Part shown: positions 32,261-43,640 of the stretch, in pieces
How positions within the stretch are numbered: the stretch's first letter is position 1
Layout of the letters: each line of letters begins with the position of its first letter
NCBI RefSeq assembly: GCF_963576675.1
Contig: NC_088911.1
Coordinates: 131,815,929 to 131,879,928 of the forward strand
Source of the DNA: Euphorbia lathyris
Lineage: Eukaryota > Streptophyta > Magnoliopsida > Malpighiales > Euphorbiaceae
Length of the DNA: 64,000 nt
Direction: 5' to 3'
The notes under the pieces: model-generated
Database searches by the model: none
Told to the model about the DNA's origin: nothing
The model's input: only the letters and a program-made list of their open reading frames with translations
Made by a program: the position numbers and the translations under genes

Positions 32261-34608
32261 TGAAGGAAAATAGACAAGCCTAGGCACATCGGAATAATAA
32301 AATTTTAACTATTTTATCTATTTCCCTTTTCCAAGATCTATTAATTGTTATTTCATACAAAGAAGTATAGAATGAAATACCTTTTCTGACGAACTATCTA
32401 CAGTCGCAAACGAAGTGCCCACAACTCTTAATTCGTGAGTCACGAACAATGATTAACACAGAAAAGAAGAACTATTAGTAATCAATCTTAATGAATAACA
32501 ATCACAATGATTGCCTCTAAAGGAATCGACACGAGATCAAAGAGAGAGTAAGAAAGATAGTAATTTAGCCGGGATGATTTCGGAACAGTTCCTTAGCCTC
32601 TGAAGTTGTGTAGGCCGAAATTCTATAGGGAGAGGGTCTATTTATAGACTTCTCAAATCCTAACCGTAGTTGTATTATTTAATTAATCAATTAGAATTCA
32701 ATTCAGAATAAAATTATGTAACATCCCCAAAACCCTAACATATGAGTCTTCCCACATTCATATATGTTTTCATGATTGAATACATACATTTTAGATTCAT
32801 CTCATTGTCATTAGAAGTTTCATATTCATAATGCGATTACCGTGCGATTAGGAGGCGATTAGTGTGTCGTTAAGATGTAACGATTGGTTAATTGAGTTTG
32901 GACTTAAATTAATGAATGCACATGTCCTTAATTGATTAAATTAGACTTATGGAGGGCTGGAAATGAAGTTTAGTAAGTAAGCACCTCACAAAGCATGATG
33001 TCACCCAATAGTAAGACAAAGTATGCCTCTTCACTTGTAAAAAGATGTACACAACTCATTCTTTATCTATTCCAGCCACAATTTCGACCAAAGCTTCATT
33101 CAGCAAAACCTTCCTTGTTCATACCCTAAACCTCTCCAAAGAAAAATCTTCCAATTTCTTCCATTTTCAAGCCAAACAAGTTAAGTTAGGAAGCATGTCT
33201 ATAACTGATATTGTGTGAGATATCATGTGATCCTAGTGAGGGGGGTTACAAATTACTAATTAGATAATTAAATAAACACTTATTTATTATCTAAATAATA
33301 ACTAATTATATTTAGACAATAACACTAATCTAATTAGTTATTTAATTTATGTTAGAGATAATTAATTAGAGTTATAATCACATTAAAACCTCTAATTAAT
33401 ATTATCAGATAATCCTATAATTTAATTTACAATTATAATCTAATTATAATTATTAATCAAATTAATTTATCCCTAATAATACTCTAAATTTCGGCCCATA
33501 CATTATTGCCCCACTAATTATAGTTTCGTCCTCTGGTTCCAAGTCCCATGTGCGACCCATTAGGTCCTTATTGCTACTAGCCGTATATAACCTTTGAAAC
33601 TAATTCATCCTGATTAATTTCAACATGTATATAACAGAATGTCTTCGCGAGCTGTTACTGGTAGAACCTAAGACATTCCCCCAATACAAATAAGAAGTCA
33701 TGTTGAATACTGAAGTTAACCTTTTCATATTAGGTGCAGTATAATTTGATCCTTCATCAACTATATCCTGTGGACACTTCCTTATAACCATGGAACGTGT
33801 CAAGGTTACATGTAATGAAGAGTCCGTTTTTACTTGTCCAGGTTGAATTTACTCTGAAAGATAAGTTAAGTGAAATTTCCATTTCTACTCTTAACTCTAT
33901 CACCTTGCAAGGATTTCAGTCAATTCACCACAAGCGGCCATATGGATATATCTCCCATTTATCAGGGGTGACGAATGCTCAATCTAACATTAACTATTCT
34001 GCAATTACTTTATGTGATACCCAACCCTGCTCTCACACACCCTAGGTCCTCCCCTGTAGTGGATCGTGCTCGTGTAGAATCAAAGCATCACACTCCATAA
34101 TCCAGAGTCACTAATTAATGAATGTTTGAGTCTGAGGATTACTTATACCTACTAATACCAATGAGATGAACAGTTGACACTCAGATAAATCTATCCATGC
34201 TGTTATCTCAAGTCGGGTCCCAATCCTAATAAACTCATTCACCGGATCCATGTAACTGTCTAGATATCTCCATATCTAAAGCTTGTGAGAGCAGCGCTCT
34301 GTCTCGACAGAAAATACTGTTACATGCAAGTCTCAACAGTAATATGTCAACCCCTATAACACATTACTTGACTTGGGTTGATTTTAAGTTTATTGGTCTA
34401 TTATAGAGTATAGTCTCACTTCATGCTTGTATGAACACTTTATAACTACTTAAATAAACTTGGGATTACTTTTCTTATGAAAGATTAATGTCTTTTATAT
34501 ATAGTTTTAGTTATACCATATCTTATTAAAACAAATGATTTAAATAAACAATTTATTCATTAATATTCATATCCTAAAACAATTGTCTATAGGACATAAA
34601 CCCCAACA
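32261..34608 (-). mobile_element. Solo LTR, 2.35 kb, with a nested solo LTR
   Basis: TGAAGGAAAATAG...ACCCCAACA with the perfect TSD ATTGT (32,256-32,260 and 34,609-34,613). On the minus strand it starts TGTTGGGGTTTATGTCC, a start I recognise from long LTRs in several dicots; the family name is not certain. No gag/pol sequence inside. It contains a second insertion at 32,717-33,251; without it the LTR is about 1.8 kb. An AT-rich block with repeated TAATTAGATAATTA-like phrases lies at 33,255-33,470. Confidence 0.88.
32717..33251. mobile_element. Solo LTR, 535 bp, inserted in the 2.35-kb solo LTR
   Basis: TGTAACATCCCC...GGGGGGTTACA with short inverted ends TGTAAC/GTTACA, flanked by the perfect TSD AATTA (32,712-32,716 and 33,252-33,256). 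Non-coding. Orientation unknown. Confidence 0.85.
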
Positions 34609-34613
34609 ATTGT

Positions 34614-35799
34614 AAGATTTGAAGGAACAAAAAAAATTTTGGTATATTATTTGATTAGAGTATTAAAAGGGGAAGAGTTCCAGTATTCCTATATTAGTAA
34701 GGTGTTATTATACATTATTCATGCTACAACACCTTCATCCTTACTTTCAGGCACATACGGACTTCGTGTGGACAAACCTTCCACTAAGAAAGGTAATACC
34801 AAATCTAGAGTTCTCTAGGCATGTCATTGAATTGACTGTTCCAATGTCCTAGTTTGATATATTTTCGAGTTCACGGGGCATAAGGTCATCCTAAGAAATA
34901 TTTATCTACCTCAAAGTGGTGTATGGGCATAGATGGCTCTACGATCTAAGATAGTTTAGGAGTCGGGGTAACATTAAGGGATCTAGATTAGTTCCACCTT
35001 AATTATGCCATTCGACTCAATTTTCCATCCAAAACAATCAAACAGAATATGAAGTTTTCCTCACAGGGCTAAGACTGTCACTAGAAGTAGTGCGAGGTCC
35101 ACTACTAATATATAGTGACTCAAAATTAGTGGTTAGCCATATAGATGGTGTGTAGGAAGCTAAAAACCATGTTGTAGCATATTATGTGGAGAAAGCTCAA
35201 ATTTTGTTAAGTATGCTCAGAGATAGGGGTGTCACACCTCGACTAGTTATTATAACTCATGAAGAAAACCAAGTGCATATGCGCTACAAGATACATTAGC
35301 CAATTATTCACTGTCTGGATGAAGGTAAACTCCAAAAATATGACAGTTGTTCACAGATAATGGCTTTATACCATATACAAAGGAGCATTGTAACGAAATT
35401 TGCTAGCCATCCATGGCTTAAGTGCATTTTAAAGGAAGAAGGACAATAATGCTTAGAGGAAATATACAGAGGAATTTGTCATTTATATCAAAGAGATAAA
35501 AGTATAGCTCGAAAGGCGCGATTATAGGGGCTATATTAGCCTACCATGGGTAAATATACGGCTAAGTTAGTACGCCACGTTTCTCCAGCAAGAGTGTCAT
35601 ATGATTCTTTAGGGGTTTTGGCATCTTTGATACGCTACAACAAATCATCCTCTACCGAGATTGATGAAGCATATATTGCTTTACCACACTTGACCTTCCA
35701 CTTTTTAAGGTCATTTTATTCTGTTTGAGATGTTGTGTTATTACCTCCAACAGCCTTCCATAAATCTTGACAGAGCAGATAAAATTACATATGACTACT
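34614..35799 (+). pseudogene. Decayed gypsy RNase H and integrase zinc finger
   Basis: Frames shift but the order is right: YYLIRVLKGEE, HPYFQAHTDFVW-NLPLRK (end of the RT-linked RNase H), then GIDGSTI, QTEYEVFLTGLRLSLEVV, IYSDSKLVVSHIDG (second RNase H: D, E and D in place), then EEIYRGICHLYQRDKSIARKAR and YWPTMGKYTAKLVRH (the integrase H2C2 zinc finger region, with the Cys pair lost). It is cut at 35,799 by the next LTR element; no integrase core is seen beyond. Confidence 0.82.
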
Positions 35800-37669
35800 T
35801 GTTGGTCCAAAATAAATAAATTTTATTTTCATGTATATAGAAAGCTTATATTTGATTTTAGGGTATAGTTTCCATTTTTCTAGAAAAAAATAAAATAAAT
35901 ATATATATGTAAACTCACCTCCAGTCAATGAGGGCGTCAATCAAACACGCGGGGCGTGTATTCCTATACGCGGGCCGTATACCACACATCCGGAGAAGTT
36001 CCACTTCAGAGGCTCAAGTACGCGGGGCGTAAAGCTAGACACGTCACGCGTAAAGCGCATCAACAAGGCGTTCCAAGTTCAGGAGCACAAACACGCGGGG
36101 CGTCCTTCTCTTACGCAGCGCGTACTTTCCTACGCGGGACGTAACACCAGAGGCGCCACGCGCAGATACCATCAACGAAACGCACAAGCTTCAGGACCTC
36201 CAATATGCAGGGCGTAACCAAGGATACGCGGGGCGTATCGTCTCTTCCGGCAATAGTTGGAAGCAGTCAATGGAAGTTGATGGTAGTTAGTGGAAGTTGA
36301 GGTAGTGGGGTGATGTGGCATGGAGGTAGTTGAGTTAGTTGGTGAATAATTACCAAAATGCCACTTAATAATTACCAAAATACCACTCCAAAATACTATA
36401 AATAGACCCCCTCCCCTTCATAAAAAAACACTCAACTCAACACAACAAAACCCCTTCCTAAGGTCCCTTCCAATGCTCTCTAGTTTCTAGTTTTAAGTTC
36501 TTAGTTCTTCAAAGTTCTTCTTTTCGTTTTTCGTTTTTCTTAGCTTCGATCCCTTTTTTAGCTCTCTTTAGCTCCAATTCAAGTTCCAATAGCCTCTTTC
36601 CAAGTTTTTCTAATTCAATTTAGCATTCCAAGCCTTTAATTTGCTCAATTCCTAGCTAAAACTCTGTTTTCAAATTAATTTTCCAGATTCGTCCAACTAC
36701 TTTCAAAGCCCGATTTCGTCCGTTTAAAGTCATTTTTTGCTTTCAATCCCTTCAACAAAGTTGTTACTGACGTTCTGAATTTCAATCTAGTGTATTTATT
36801 TGCCCAATTCCGTGCCCAGAAACCGTAGTTACAAGCCGATCTTTACCCCAAATTCTTTTAGCTATTCTGCCCAGAATTTCCCAGATTCGACTAGTTGTTT
36901 TCAAAGCCAGATTCCGTCCATTTAGAATGCGTTTCAGCCTTCGATCCCTTATAGAAAGTTGTTCCTAACCTCCCGAAGTTCAATTTACACTATTTACTTG
37001 TCTAATTCCGTGTTCTTAAGCACTCCAACCAAGCTCCCCAAAGCCAAGGTTTAAATCTGCCCCATTTGCCTACCAACGTTTAGTCATTGCACAAAGCACA
37101 TACCGTACGGGCCCGACCGGTTGCAGCTCTCTGAGGACCTCGCACCTACACCAAAATTCAACTTCAATCCGAGATAGCTATTGTGGCTCCGAGTTTGTTG
37201 TTGAATTTCAATTTATTTTATCGCATTTCAATTCTTTGTATTGATTTGTCTGTTCCAATTCAATTGATTACCTATATGTTTAATATAGAGATTTCTCAAT
37301 TGTAATTTAATTCATTTCCAATTTCATGTTTCAAACATTTATTCATCAATAAAATACCAATTTTCACCAAATCTTGTGTCAATTTCGCATCTTTCAATTT
37401 CTTTATTTTTCACGTCTTCAATTCATTCGCATTAGCTTAAATAAAACAATTTATCTAGCAAAGTTTCTATAACGGCGCTAGAGATCCAAGAGGGACTTTT
37501 TCAATCCTTGCGTCCCTCGCCAACCGTTTCGTTTAGAATTCAAGTTTTAGCACGCAAATCCATAAACTTAACCCACTTTAATAATTGAAAAATAATTTCT
37601 CTGGCACGCCCGCACCCTAACTACACGTGACAAGGTTGAAATTAGCATATTTCGAAAATATCGCTAACA
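35800..37669 (+). repeat. 5' LTR of the 7.3-kb element
   Basis: TGTTGGTCC...CGCTAACA. U3 contains about ten copies of a TACGCGGGGCGTA-like palindrome between 35,946 and 36,240, then a TATA box ACTATAAATAGACC at about 36,396. The rest is pyrimidine-rich with repeated CCAGATTCG-CC-ACT and CGTCC-TTTA-A blocks (two units of about 240 bp, near 36,680 and 36,890). Confidence 0.95.
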
Positions 37670-37927
37670 ATTTTTGGCACGCCTAGTGGGACCTATTTTT
37701 AAACTTTGCCAAAAATTTCAATACCGTTTTTTACTCATTTTTTCGTCACGATTTATTTATTTATTTTTCCTCTCACACTCAGCTTTTCAATTTAGTTTAT
37801 TATTATTCCATGCTCTTACATTATGCAATTTTATTCGCTTTATTTTCATAATAAATTTGATTTAATCATTTTTCTATTATTCACGGAGAATGCCTCTGAA
37901 TATCAATAGGTGCATAACAAGTAAGCC

Positions 37928-38323
37928 ATGACGAGGACAACATACGAAAATGCAAGGGACGCTACGATACCGGTGTATTTTGGTGGTTTCAATCAAGATC
38001 GACATTTTACAATAAGTACAACCGGATTGTGGGTCCATTGGTACACCGTCTTTAGATGCTACGACGATGGCTATGTTCAGTTTATTCATAGTGAAGAACA
38101 TAATATTGACTGTAAGTGTTGTGCTTACGTTCAAACCACGTCATTCTATGACGATCAATATGGTTGCTATGTGGAGCAAGTCCAGGAGTCCCATAAAAAT
38201 TCACATGGTCCTGATTATATTGAGGTATGGGAGCATCTACGGATGAGTAATCCTCATTGCCGAGGTAGCTATATTTGTAATTATAGGGATGAAAACCTCC
38301 ATTTCCATCGTCCTTGTCGGTAA
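37928..38323 (+). CDS. Unknown Cys/His/Tyr-rich protein, N-terminal part of the element ORF
   Basis: 131 codons from ATG at 37,928, starting about 260 bp after the LTR. Rich in aromatic residues, Cys and His (IPVYFGGFNQDRHFTIS; HNIDCKCCAYVQ; NPHCRGSYICNYRDE; HFHRPCR). I recognise no domain. It ends with TAA at 38,321-38,323, but the next long frame begins 24 bases later in the same frame without another stop, so the two may once have been one protein of about 650 residues, or the stop may be normal. The Cys spacing does not fit a CCHC knuckle. Confidence 0.5.
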   Translation: MTRTTYENARDATIPVYFGGFNQDRHFTISTTGLWVHWYTVFRCYDDGYVQFIHSEEHNIDCKCCAYVQTTSFYDDQYGCYVEQVQESHKNSHGPDYIEVWEHLRMSNPHCRGSYICNYRDENLHFHRPCR

Positions 38324-38347
38324 TCTTGCTTCGAAAGAAGTACGATC

Positions 38348-39874
38348 ATGACACCAGTCGAGCATAAGACCTATGAAAAGTTTGAGTGCTCCGATATGAG
38401 CTACGACCAAAATTCTTTCGAGGATTCTAGTCGTGTGGCAGAGATGGAACCAGTCCAAGTGGTTGAGGATGATGGAGAAATCGAATCATTACTTATGGAG
38501 GAGAACCAACCAAAGGACGATGAATATCAACAAAGAATGGACCAACTCGAGAAACAGGCGGACATTACAGCGGCTAACATAGTGGCTTCTTTAAGAGCCT
38601 GCATTGAAAGCTATTGGGGGACAATCCAAGAATTTCATCATAATACGAAGTTAGAAGCATCTCCCACACTCCCAACTCCTCCAAAAACAAAGATGCCTAA
38701 TGATGAAACGATAATGGAAAGTCAAGAGCATGGAGATGACCCCTATGACTATGATTCTAGGTCCATGCAAGAGGATGACGCCGCTTCTAATGATCTTGAT
38801 TCGGGGGGCATCCACGAAACTCCTATAGAAATTCAAGAAGAAGAAGGAGATGTTCTTAGGAGCTATGACTCAGAATCCAACGAAGTGGATGATGTAGCGT
38901 CTAGTGATCTTGATGCGGGGGGCAGCATAGAGGAAGCAACTCAACAAGAACCCACTCTAGAAGTACTTCCCATATATGCAAATCCCCAAAGGTCAATGGG
39001 ATTTTTATGGAGCCTCGACATGAACGAGAAGGAAGTTGTGCAAACCCAAGACGAGGATGAAGATGTATCTCATGACCTCAATTCAGGTTTCAGCCAGGAC
39101 GATGATGACCTATCAGATACTCCGAACTCGGGGGGCATCCATGAAACTCCTGTAGAGATTCAAGAAGGAGAACGAGATGTTTCTAGGAGCTATGACTCAG
39201 AATCCAACGAAGAAGACGATGTTGTGTCTAGTGATCTTGACTTGGGGGGCAGTAAAGAGGAAGCAATTCAACAAGAACCCACTCTAGAAGTATTGCCCAT
39301 AGATGCAGATCCACCAAAGTCAATAGAATTTCCATGGAGTCCTGACATGAACAAAGAAATAGTTGTACAAGCCCAGGAAGAAGAGGAAAATATATCTCAT
39401 AACCTCAATTCTGATTTCAGTCGGGAGGGTGACGACCCGTCAAGCACTTCTAATTCGGGGGGCATCCATGAATCACCTATAGAAATTCAAGAAGATAAGG
39501 AGGATGTTTCTTGGAGCTATGATTCAGAATCCAGTCAAGACGATGAGGTATCCAACCCGAGGGACATCCAACCGGAAGAGGTTCAACAAGAATTTATTCT
39601 GAAAGAATCTCTCATTCTTGTGAAGTATTTTAAATCAGAAGATTTTATGAAAAGTTGTGATATCGAAGAAGAAGTGGCTTCAGAAACACATGAAGAAGTT
39701 TTCTATGATTGTAATTCGCAACTCAGTCATGATGAAAAAAACTTTTATGATCATGGTTTGGGGGGCAGTCAAGATCGAGAGGTTAATCGAGAATCCACCC
39801 CAGAAATACCTCTAATGATTCTTCCAAAGACTCATGTTTTTTCCAGAGCCTATGATCACCATGAAGTTTGTTAA
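38348..39874 (+). CDS. Acidic protein with three 109-residue tandem repeats, unknown function
   Basis: 508 codons. After a charged N-terminal part with a possible short coiled coil (QRMDQLEKQADITAANIVASL, about residues 61-82), three repeats start at residues 152, 261 and 370, each opening SGGIHE(T/S)P(I/V)EIQE and continuing SYDSES, then DLD-GGS-EEA-QQEPTLEVLPI and SHDLNS-FS. Period 109 residues, 327 bp; the third repeat is diverged. Very rich in Asp, Glu and Ser, with no lysine-rich region, membrane segment or enzyme motif seen. The frame is intact in a young element, which suggests it was coding recently. A chaperone-like or disordered role is possible but unsupported. It is not gag by any motif. 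Confidence 0.6.
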   Translation: MTPVEHKTYEKFECSDMSYDQNSFEDSSRVAEMEPVQVVEDDGEIESLLMEENQPKDDEYQQRMDQLEKQADITAANIVASLRACIESYWGTIQEFHHNTKLEASPTLPTPPKTKMPNDETIMESQEHGDDPYDYDSRSMQEDDAASNDLDSGGIHETPIEIQEEEGDVLRSYDSESNEVDDVASSDLDAGGSIEEATQQEPTLEVLPIYANPQRSMGFLWSLDMNEKEVVQTQDEDEDVSHDLNSGFSQDDDDLSDTPNSGGIHETPVEIQEGERDVSRSYDSESNEEDDVVSSDLDLGGSKEEAIQQEPTLEVLPIDADPPKSIEFPWSPDMNKEIVVQAQEEEENISHNLNSDFSREGDDPSSTSNSGGIHESPIEIQEDKEDVSWSYDSESSQDDEVSNPRDIQPEEVQQEFILKESLILVKYFKSEDFMKSCDIEEEVASETHEEVFYDCNSQLSHDEKNFYDHGLGGSQDREVNRESTPEIPLMILPKTHVFSRAYDHHEVC

Positions 39875-41241
39875 CTCAAATTGGGGACCAAGTTTGCAGA
39901 CCATGATTCTTCTTTTCGCCAGTCTACTTCAACTTTCCTACCATCCGAACAAGTCACGAGGTTTCTACTTCTTAACCTTGTTTATTTATGTAGACTCTAG
40001 TTTACCAATACTTTTTATTATGCGGAAAGAGAGTCATGAAAATAAGAATCTAGACATGGAAACTCATATCCCTCTTGTAGAGATGTTACTGAGCATTTTG
40101 TTGTATGAGGCGATAACATAATGTTGTACTTACAACATAGCCCATAAGACCATTTATGGTCAAAATAAGTTGGCGTTTTTGCCAGTACAAAAAAAAAAAT
40201 GAAAAAATATTTCCATTTTCAAAATAAATTATTTATGTTCATGCTTCCATTTGGTTCATATTTTCTACTTTTGTTATCGCATCTTCTTCTTCATTTGCTT
40301 CAAACTCTAACTCACAAACCAGAACACTCAATCATTACCATTTCTAAATCATGCTTGTTATCTATTAGTTGATTCCGGTTAATTAAAATACCCAGAACCA
40401 AGCTTTTGGTAATTATTGATCTCAAAATCATAATTTCCATCAAACAACTGTTCTGGTTAGCCTTTTTTCCCCAAAATTGATTTCATCCGCCATAAACCAC
40501 CTTTTCCTTCAAAACCAATCTCAATTTCTTCGTTGATATCCAAATCATAACTCTCAACTTTCATTTTTGTTCAAAATGATTTCCTATAACCTCAATTTTA
40601 TCACTCGAAATCACCCCATTGCCATTTGATTTTTCTTACATCGGATAACTCGTGTATTCAAATTTTAAAATGATTCCGACACGTCCAATTCCTCCAATTC
40701 GACAAATTCCAATCTGATTATTCTAGAAGTCCATTTAGCTTAGACAAACGTTATCCACTCCTCAATTCGAGCCAGTTGTGTCCAAATTAATCATTATTAT
40801 AGCTTCAAGATATTTTTCATTATTACGAGCCATTCTCTCGTTGCAAACCATTTCCATACCTTTTTCAAAAGCAATCCGTGATTCTAAAGTACCAATTATC
40901 TCAGAACCAAGCTTTTGGTATTTATTTGATCCGAATCAAATTTAATCCCATCAAACAACTGTTCTGAACAACTGTTTTGATCTCAAACCATTCATCGGTC
41001 ACGAGGTCAAGTTTGTTATTATTTATTTTTGTACAATTATCTCCAATAATTTCGGCGTACATATTGCTTTGTAATTTTCCTGCTTTATTTCTCATATTTT
41101 CACAAAAAAAAAATCAATGAGCAAACGAGGTTCTTATAAAAAAAAAAAAAAGAAAAGAAAAGAAAGAAAAAATCCTAAATACATTCTTTTGTGTACAAAT
41201 TTTCAATCCTAGTCAATTTATACACAAAAGAGGGGGGCAAT
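39875..41241. other. Untranslated 3' region of the 7.3-kb element
   Basis: No long frame. It contains a direct repeat: AGAACCAAGCTTTTGGTA followed by TGATC...CATCAAACAACTGTTCTG at about 40,396-40,460 and again at about 40,911-40,970. A-rich runs near 40,190 and 41,120-41,170; polypurine tract at 41,226-41,240. Confidence 0.7.
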
Positions 41242-43110
41242 TGTTGGCCCAAAATAAATAAATTTTATTTTCATGTATATAGAAAGCTTATATTTGATTT
41301 TAGGGTATAGTTTCCATTTTTCTAGAAAAAAATAAAATAAATATATATATGTAAACTCACCTCCAGCCAATGAGGACGTCAATCAAACACGCGAGGCGTG
41401 TATTCCTATACGCGGGCCGTATACCACACATCCGGAGAAGTTCCACTTCAGAGGCTCAAGTACGCGGGGCGTAAAGCTAGACACGTCACGCGTAAAGCGC
41501 ATCAACAAGGCGTTCCAAGTTCAGGAGCACAAACACGCGGGGCGTCCTTCTCTTACGCAGCGCGTACTTTCCTACGCGGGACGTAACACCAGAGGCGCCA
41601 CGCGCATATACCATCAACGAAACGCACAAGCTTCAGGACCTCCAATACGCAGGGCGTAACTAAGGATACGCGGGGCGTATCGTCTCTTCCGGCAACAGTT
41701 GGAAGCAGTCAATGGAAGTTGATGGTAGTTAGTGGAAGTTGAGGTAGTGGGGTGATGTGGCATGGATGTAGTTGAGTTAGTTGGTGAATAATTACCAAAA
41801 TGCCACTTAATAATTACCAAAATGCCATTCCAAAATACTATAAATAGACCCCCTCCCCTTCATAAAAAAACACTCAACTCAACACAACAAAACCCCTTCC
41901 TAAGGTCCCTTCCAATGCTCTCTAGTTTCTAGTTTTAAGTTCTTAGTTCTTCAAAGTTCTTCTTTTCGTTCTTCGTTTTTCTTAGCTTCGATCCCTTTTT
42001 TAGCTCTCTTTAGCTCCAATTCAAGTTCCAATAGCCTCTTTCCAAGTTTTTCTAATTCAATTTAGCATTCCAAGCCTTTAATTTGCTCAATTCCTAGCTA
42101 AAACTCTGTTTTCAAATTAATTTTCCAGATTCGTCCAACTACTTTCAAAGCCCGATTTCGTCCGTTTAAAGTCATTTTTTGCTTTCAATCCCTTCAACAA
42201 AGTTGTTACTGACGTTCTGAATTTCAATCTAGTGTATTTATTTGCCCAATTCCGTGCCCAGAAACCGTAGTTACAAGCCGATCTTTACCCCAAATTCTTT
42301 TAGCTATTCTGCCCAGAATTTCCCAGATTCGACTAGTTTTTTTCAAAGCCAGATTCCGTCCATTTAGAATCCGTTTTAGCCTTCGATCCCTTATAGAAAG
42401 TTGTTCCTAACCTCCCGAAGTTCAATTTACACTATTTACTTGTCCAATTCCGTGTTCTTAAGCACTCCAACCAAGCTCCCCAAAGTCAAGGTTTAAATCT
42501 GCCCCATTTGCCTACCAACGTTTAGTCATTGCACAAAGCACATACCGTACGGGCCCGACCGGTTGCAGCTCTCCGAGGACCTCGCACCTACACCAAAATT
42601 CAACTTCAATCCGAGATAGCTATTGTGGCTCCGAGTTTGTTGTTGAATTTCAATTTATTTTATTGCATTTCAATTCTTTGTATTGATTTGTTTGTTCCAA
42701 TTCAATTGATTACCTATATGTTTAATATAGAGATTTCTCAATTGTAATTTAATTCATTTCCAATTTCATGTTTCAAACATTTATTCATCAATAAAATACC
42801 AATTTTCACCAAATCTTGTGTCAATTTCGCATCTTTCAATTTCTTTATTTTTCACGTCTTCAATTCATTCGCATTAGCTTAAATAAAACAATTTATCTAG
42901 CAAAGTTTCTATAACGGCGCTAGAGACCCAAGAGGGACTTTTTCAATCCTTGCGTCCCTCGCTAATCGTTTCGTTTAGAATTCAAGTTTTGGCCGCAAAT
43001 CCATAAACTTAACCCACTTTAATAATTGAGAAATAATTTCTCTGGCACGCCCGCACCCTAACCACACGTGACAAGGTTGAAATTAGCATATTTCGAAAAT
43101 ATCGCTTACA
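41242..43110 (+). repeat. 3' LTR of the 7.3-kb element
   Basis: TGTTGGCCC...CGCTTACA; same palindrome array (41,388-41,680) and TATA box as the 5' LTR, with a few base changes in the palindromes. Confidence 0.95.
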
Positions 43111-43329
43111 CTACTCAAGTGGTATAATTATTATTATTGAGTTTTTTTAGAGTGCTTACCGAGGTTGACGTGCTAGTCACGACGTCTTGGTTATCTCTAA
43201 CCAACCAAGTATGTTTGGTCCCAGACCAATAATTTTCACAGTGCCAAACTACGTGCTAGCAATACTTCATACCACCACGATCCCGGATCGCGAACTCCCT
43301 AGCACTCGGTGACCAGTCACTGACCACCT

Positions 43330-43640
43330 GCTCTGATACCACTTGTTCAAAATGGAGAACTAACTTGAACAAACTTTATTTTTATTATTAAGCTATTTTT
43401 ACAACTTACACTCACACAAAATATTTCATCTCAACTCTTGAGTTTTATGTTCCAAAGCTCTATTTATACTACTCCTAAATGAAAAAAAATCATGTATTGA
43501 TTTTTTTTCATATTATTCACGCTTAGCCACACGTTTGAACAACTAAATAATAAACATACATTTTATCTAAAAATGTAGTCATACATTAAAAAATATCTAG
43601 AAATTTCTCTTTACTCAAATTACTATCTAGAGAATTCTAT
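43330..43640 (-). mobile_element. Copia-type LTR and PBS remnant
   Basis: Minus-strand TGGTATCAGAGC at 43,330-43,341 followed two bases away by an LTR end ...TTTTGAACA (LTR from 43,344 rightward). TATA-like AGTATAAATAGAG on the minus strand at about 43,458-43,470. The far LTR end is not defined (about 43.6 kb). Internal sequence to the left (43,116-43,329) has no recognisable gene. Confidence 0.6.

Larger units (their letters stand above)
35800..43110 (+). mobile_element. Young non-autonomous LTR retrotransposon with acidic repeat ORF
   Basis: LTRs at 35,800-37,669 and 41,242-43,110 (1870 and 1869 bp, about 25-30 differences by eye, roughly 1.5%), flanked by the perfect TSD CTACT (35,795-35,799 and 43,111-43,115). 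The internal 3.57 kb shows a primer-site-like TTTTTGGCACGCCTAGTGGGA right after LTR 1, a polypurine tract AAAAGAGGGGGGCAA before LTR 2, and one long reading frame without any gag, protease, RT, RNase H or integrase motif. It must therefore be mobilised by another element. Plus orientation is given by PBS/PPT order and the TATA box. It sits in the old gypsy element. Confidence 0.93.

Noticed and set aside
35946..36240. CRISPR-like look of repeated palindromes with short spacers (also 28.6 and 63.6 kb)
   Set aside because: Spacing is irregular, repeats are degenerate, there are no cas genes, and the arrays lie in the U3 of plant LTRs.
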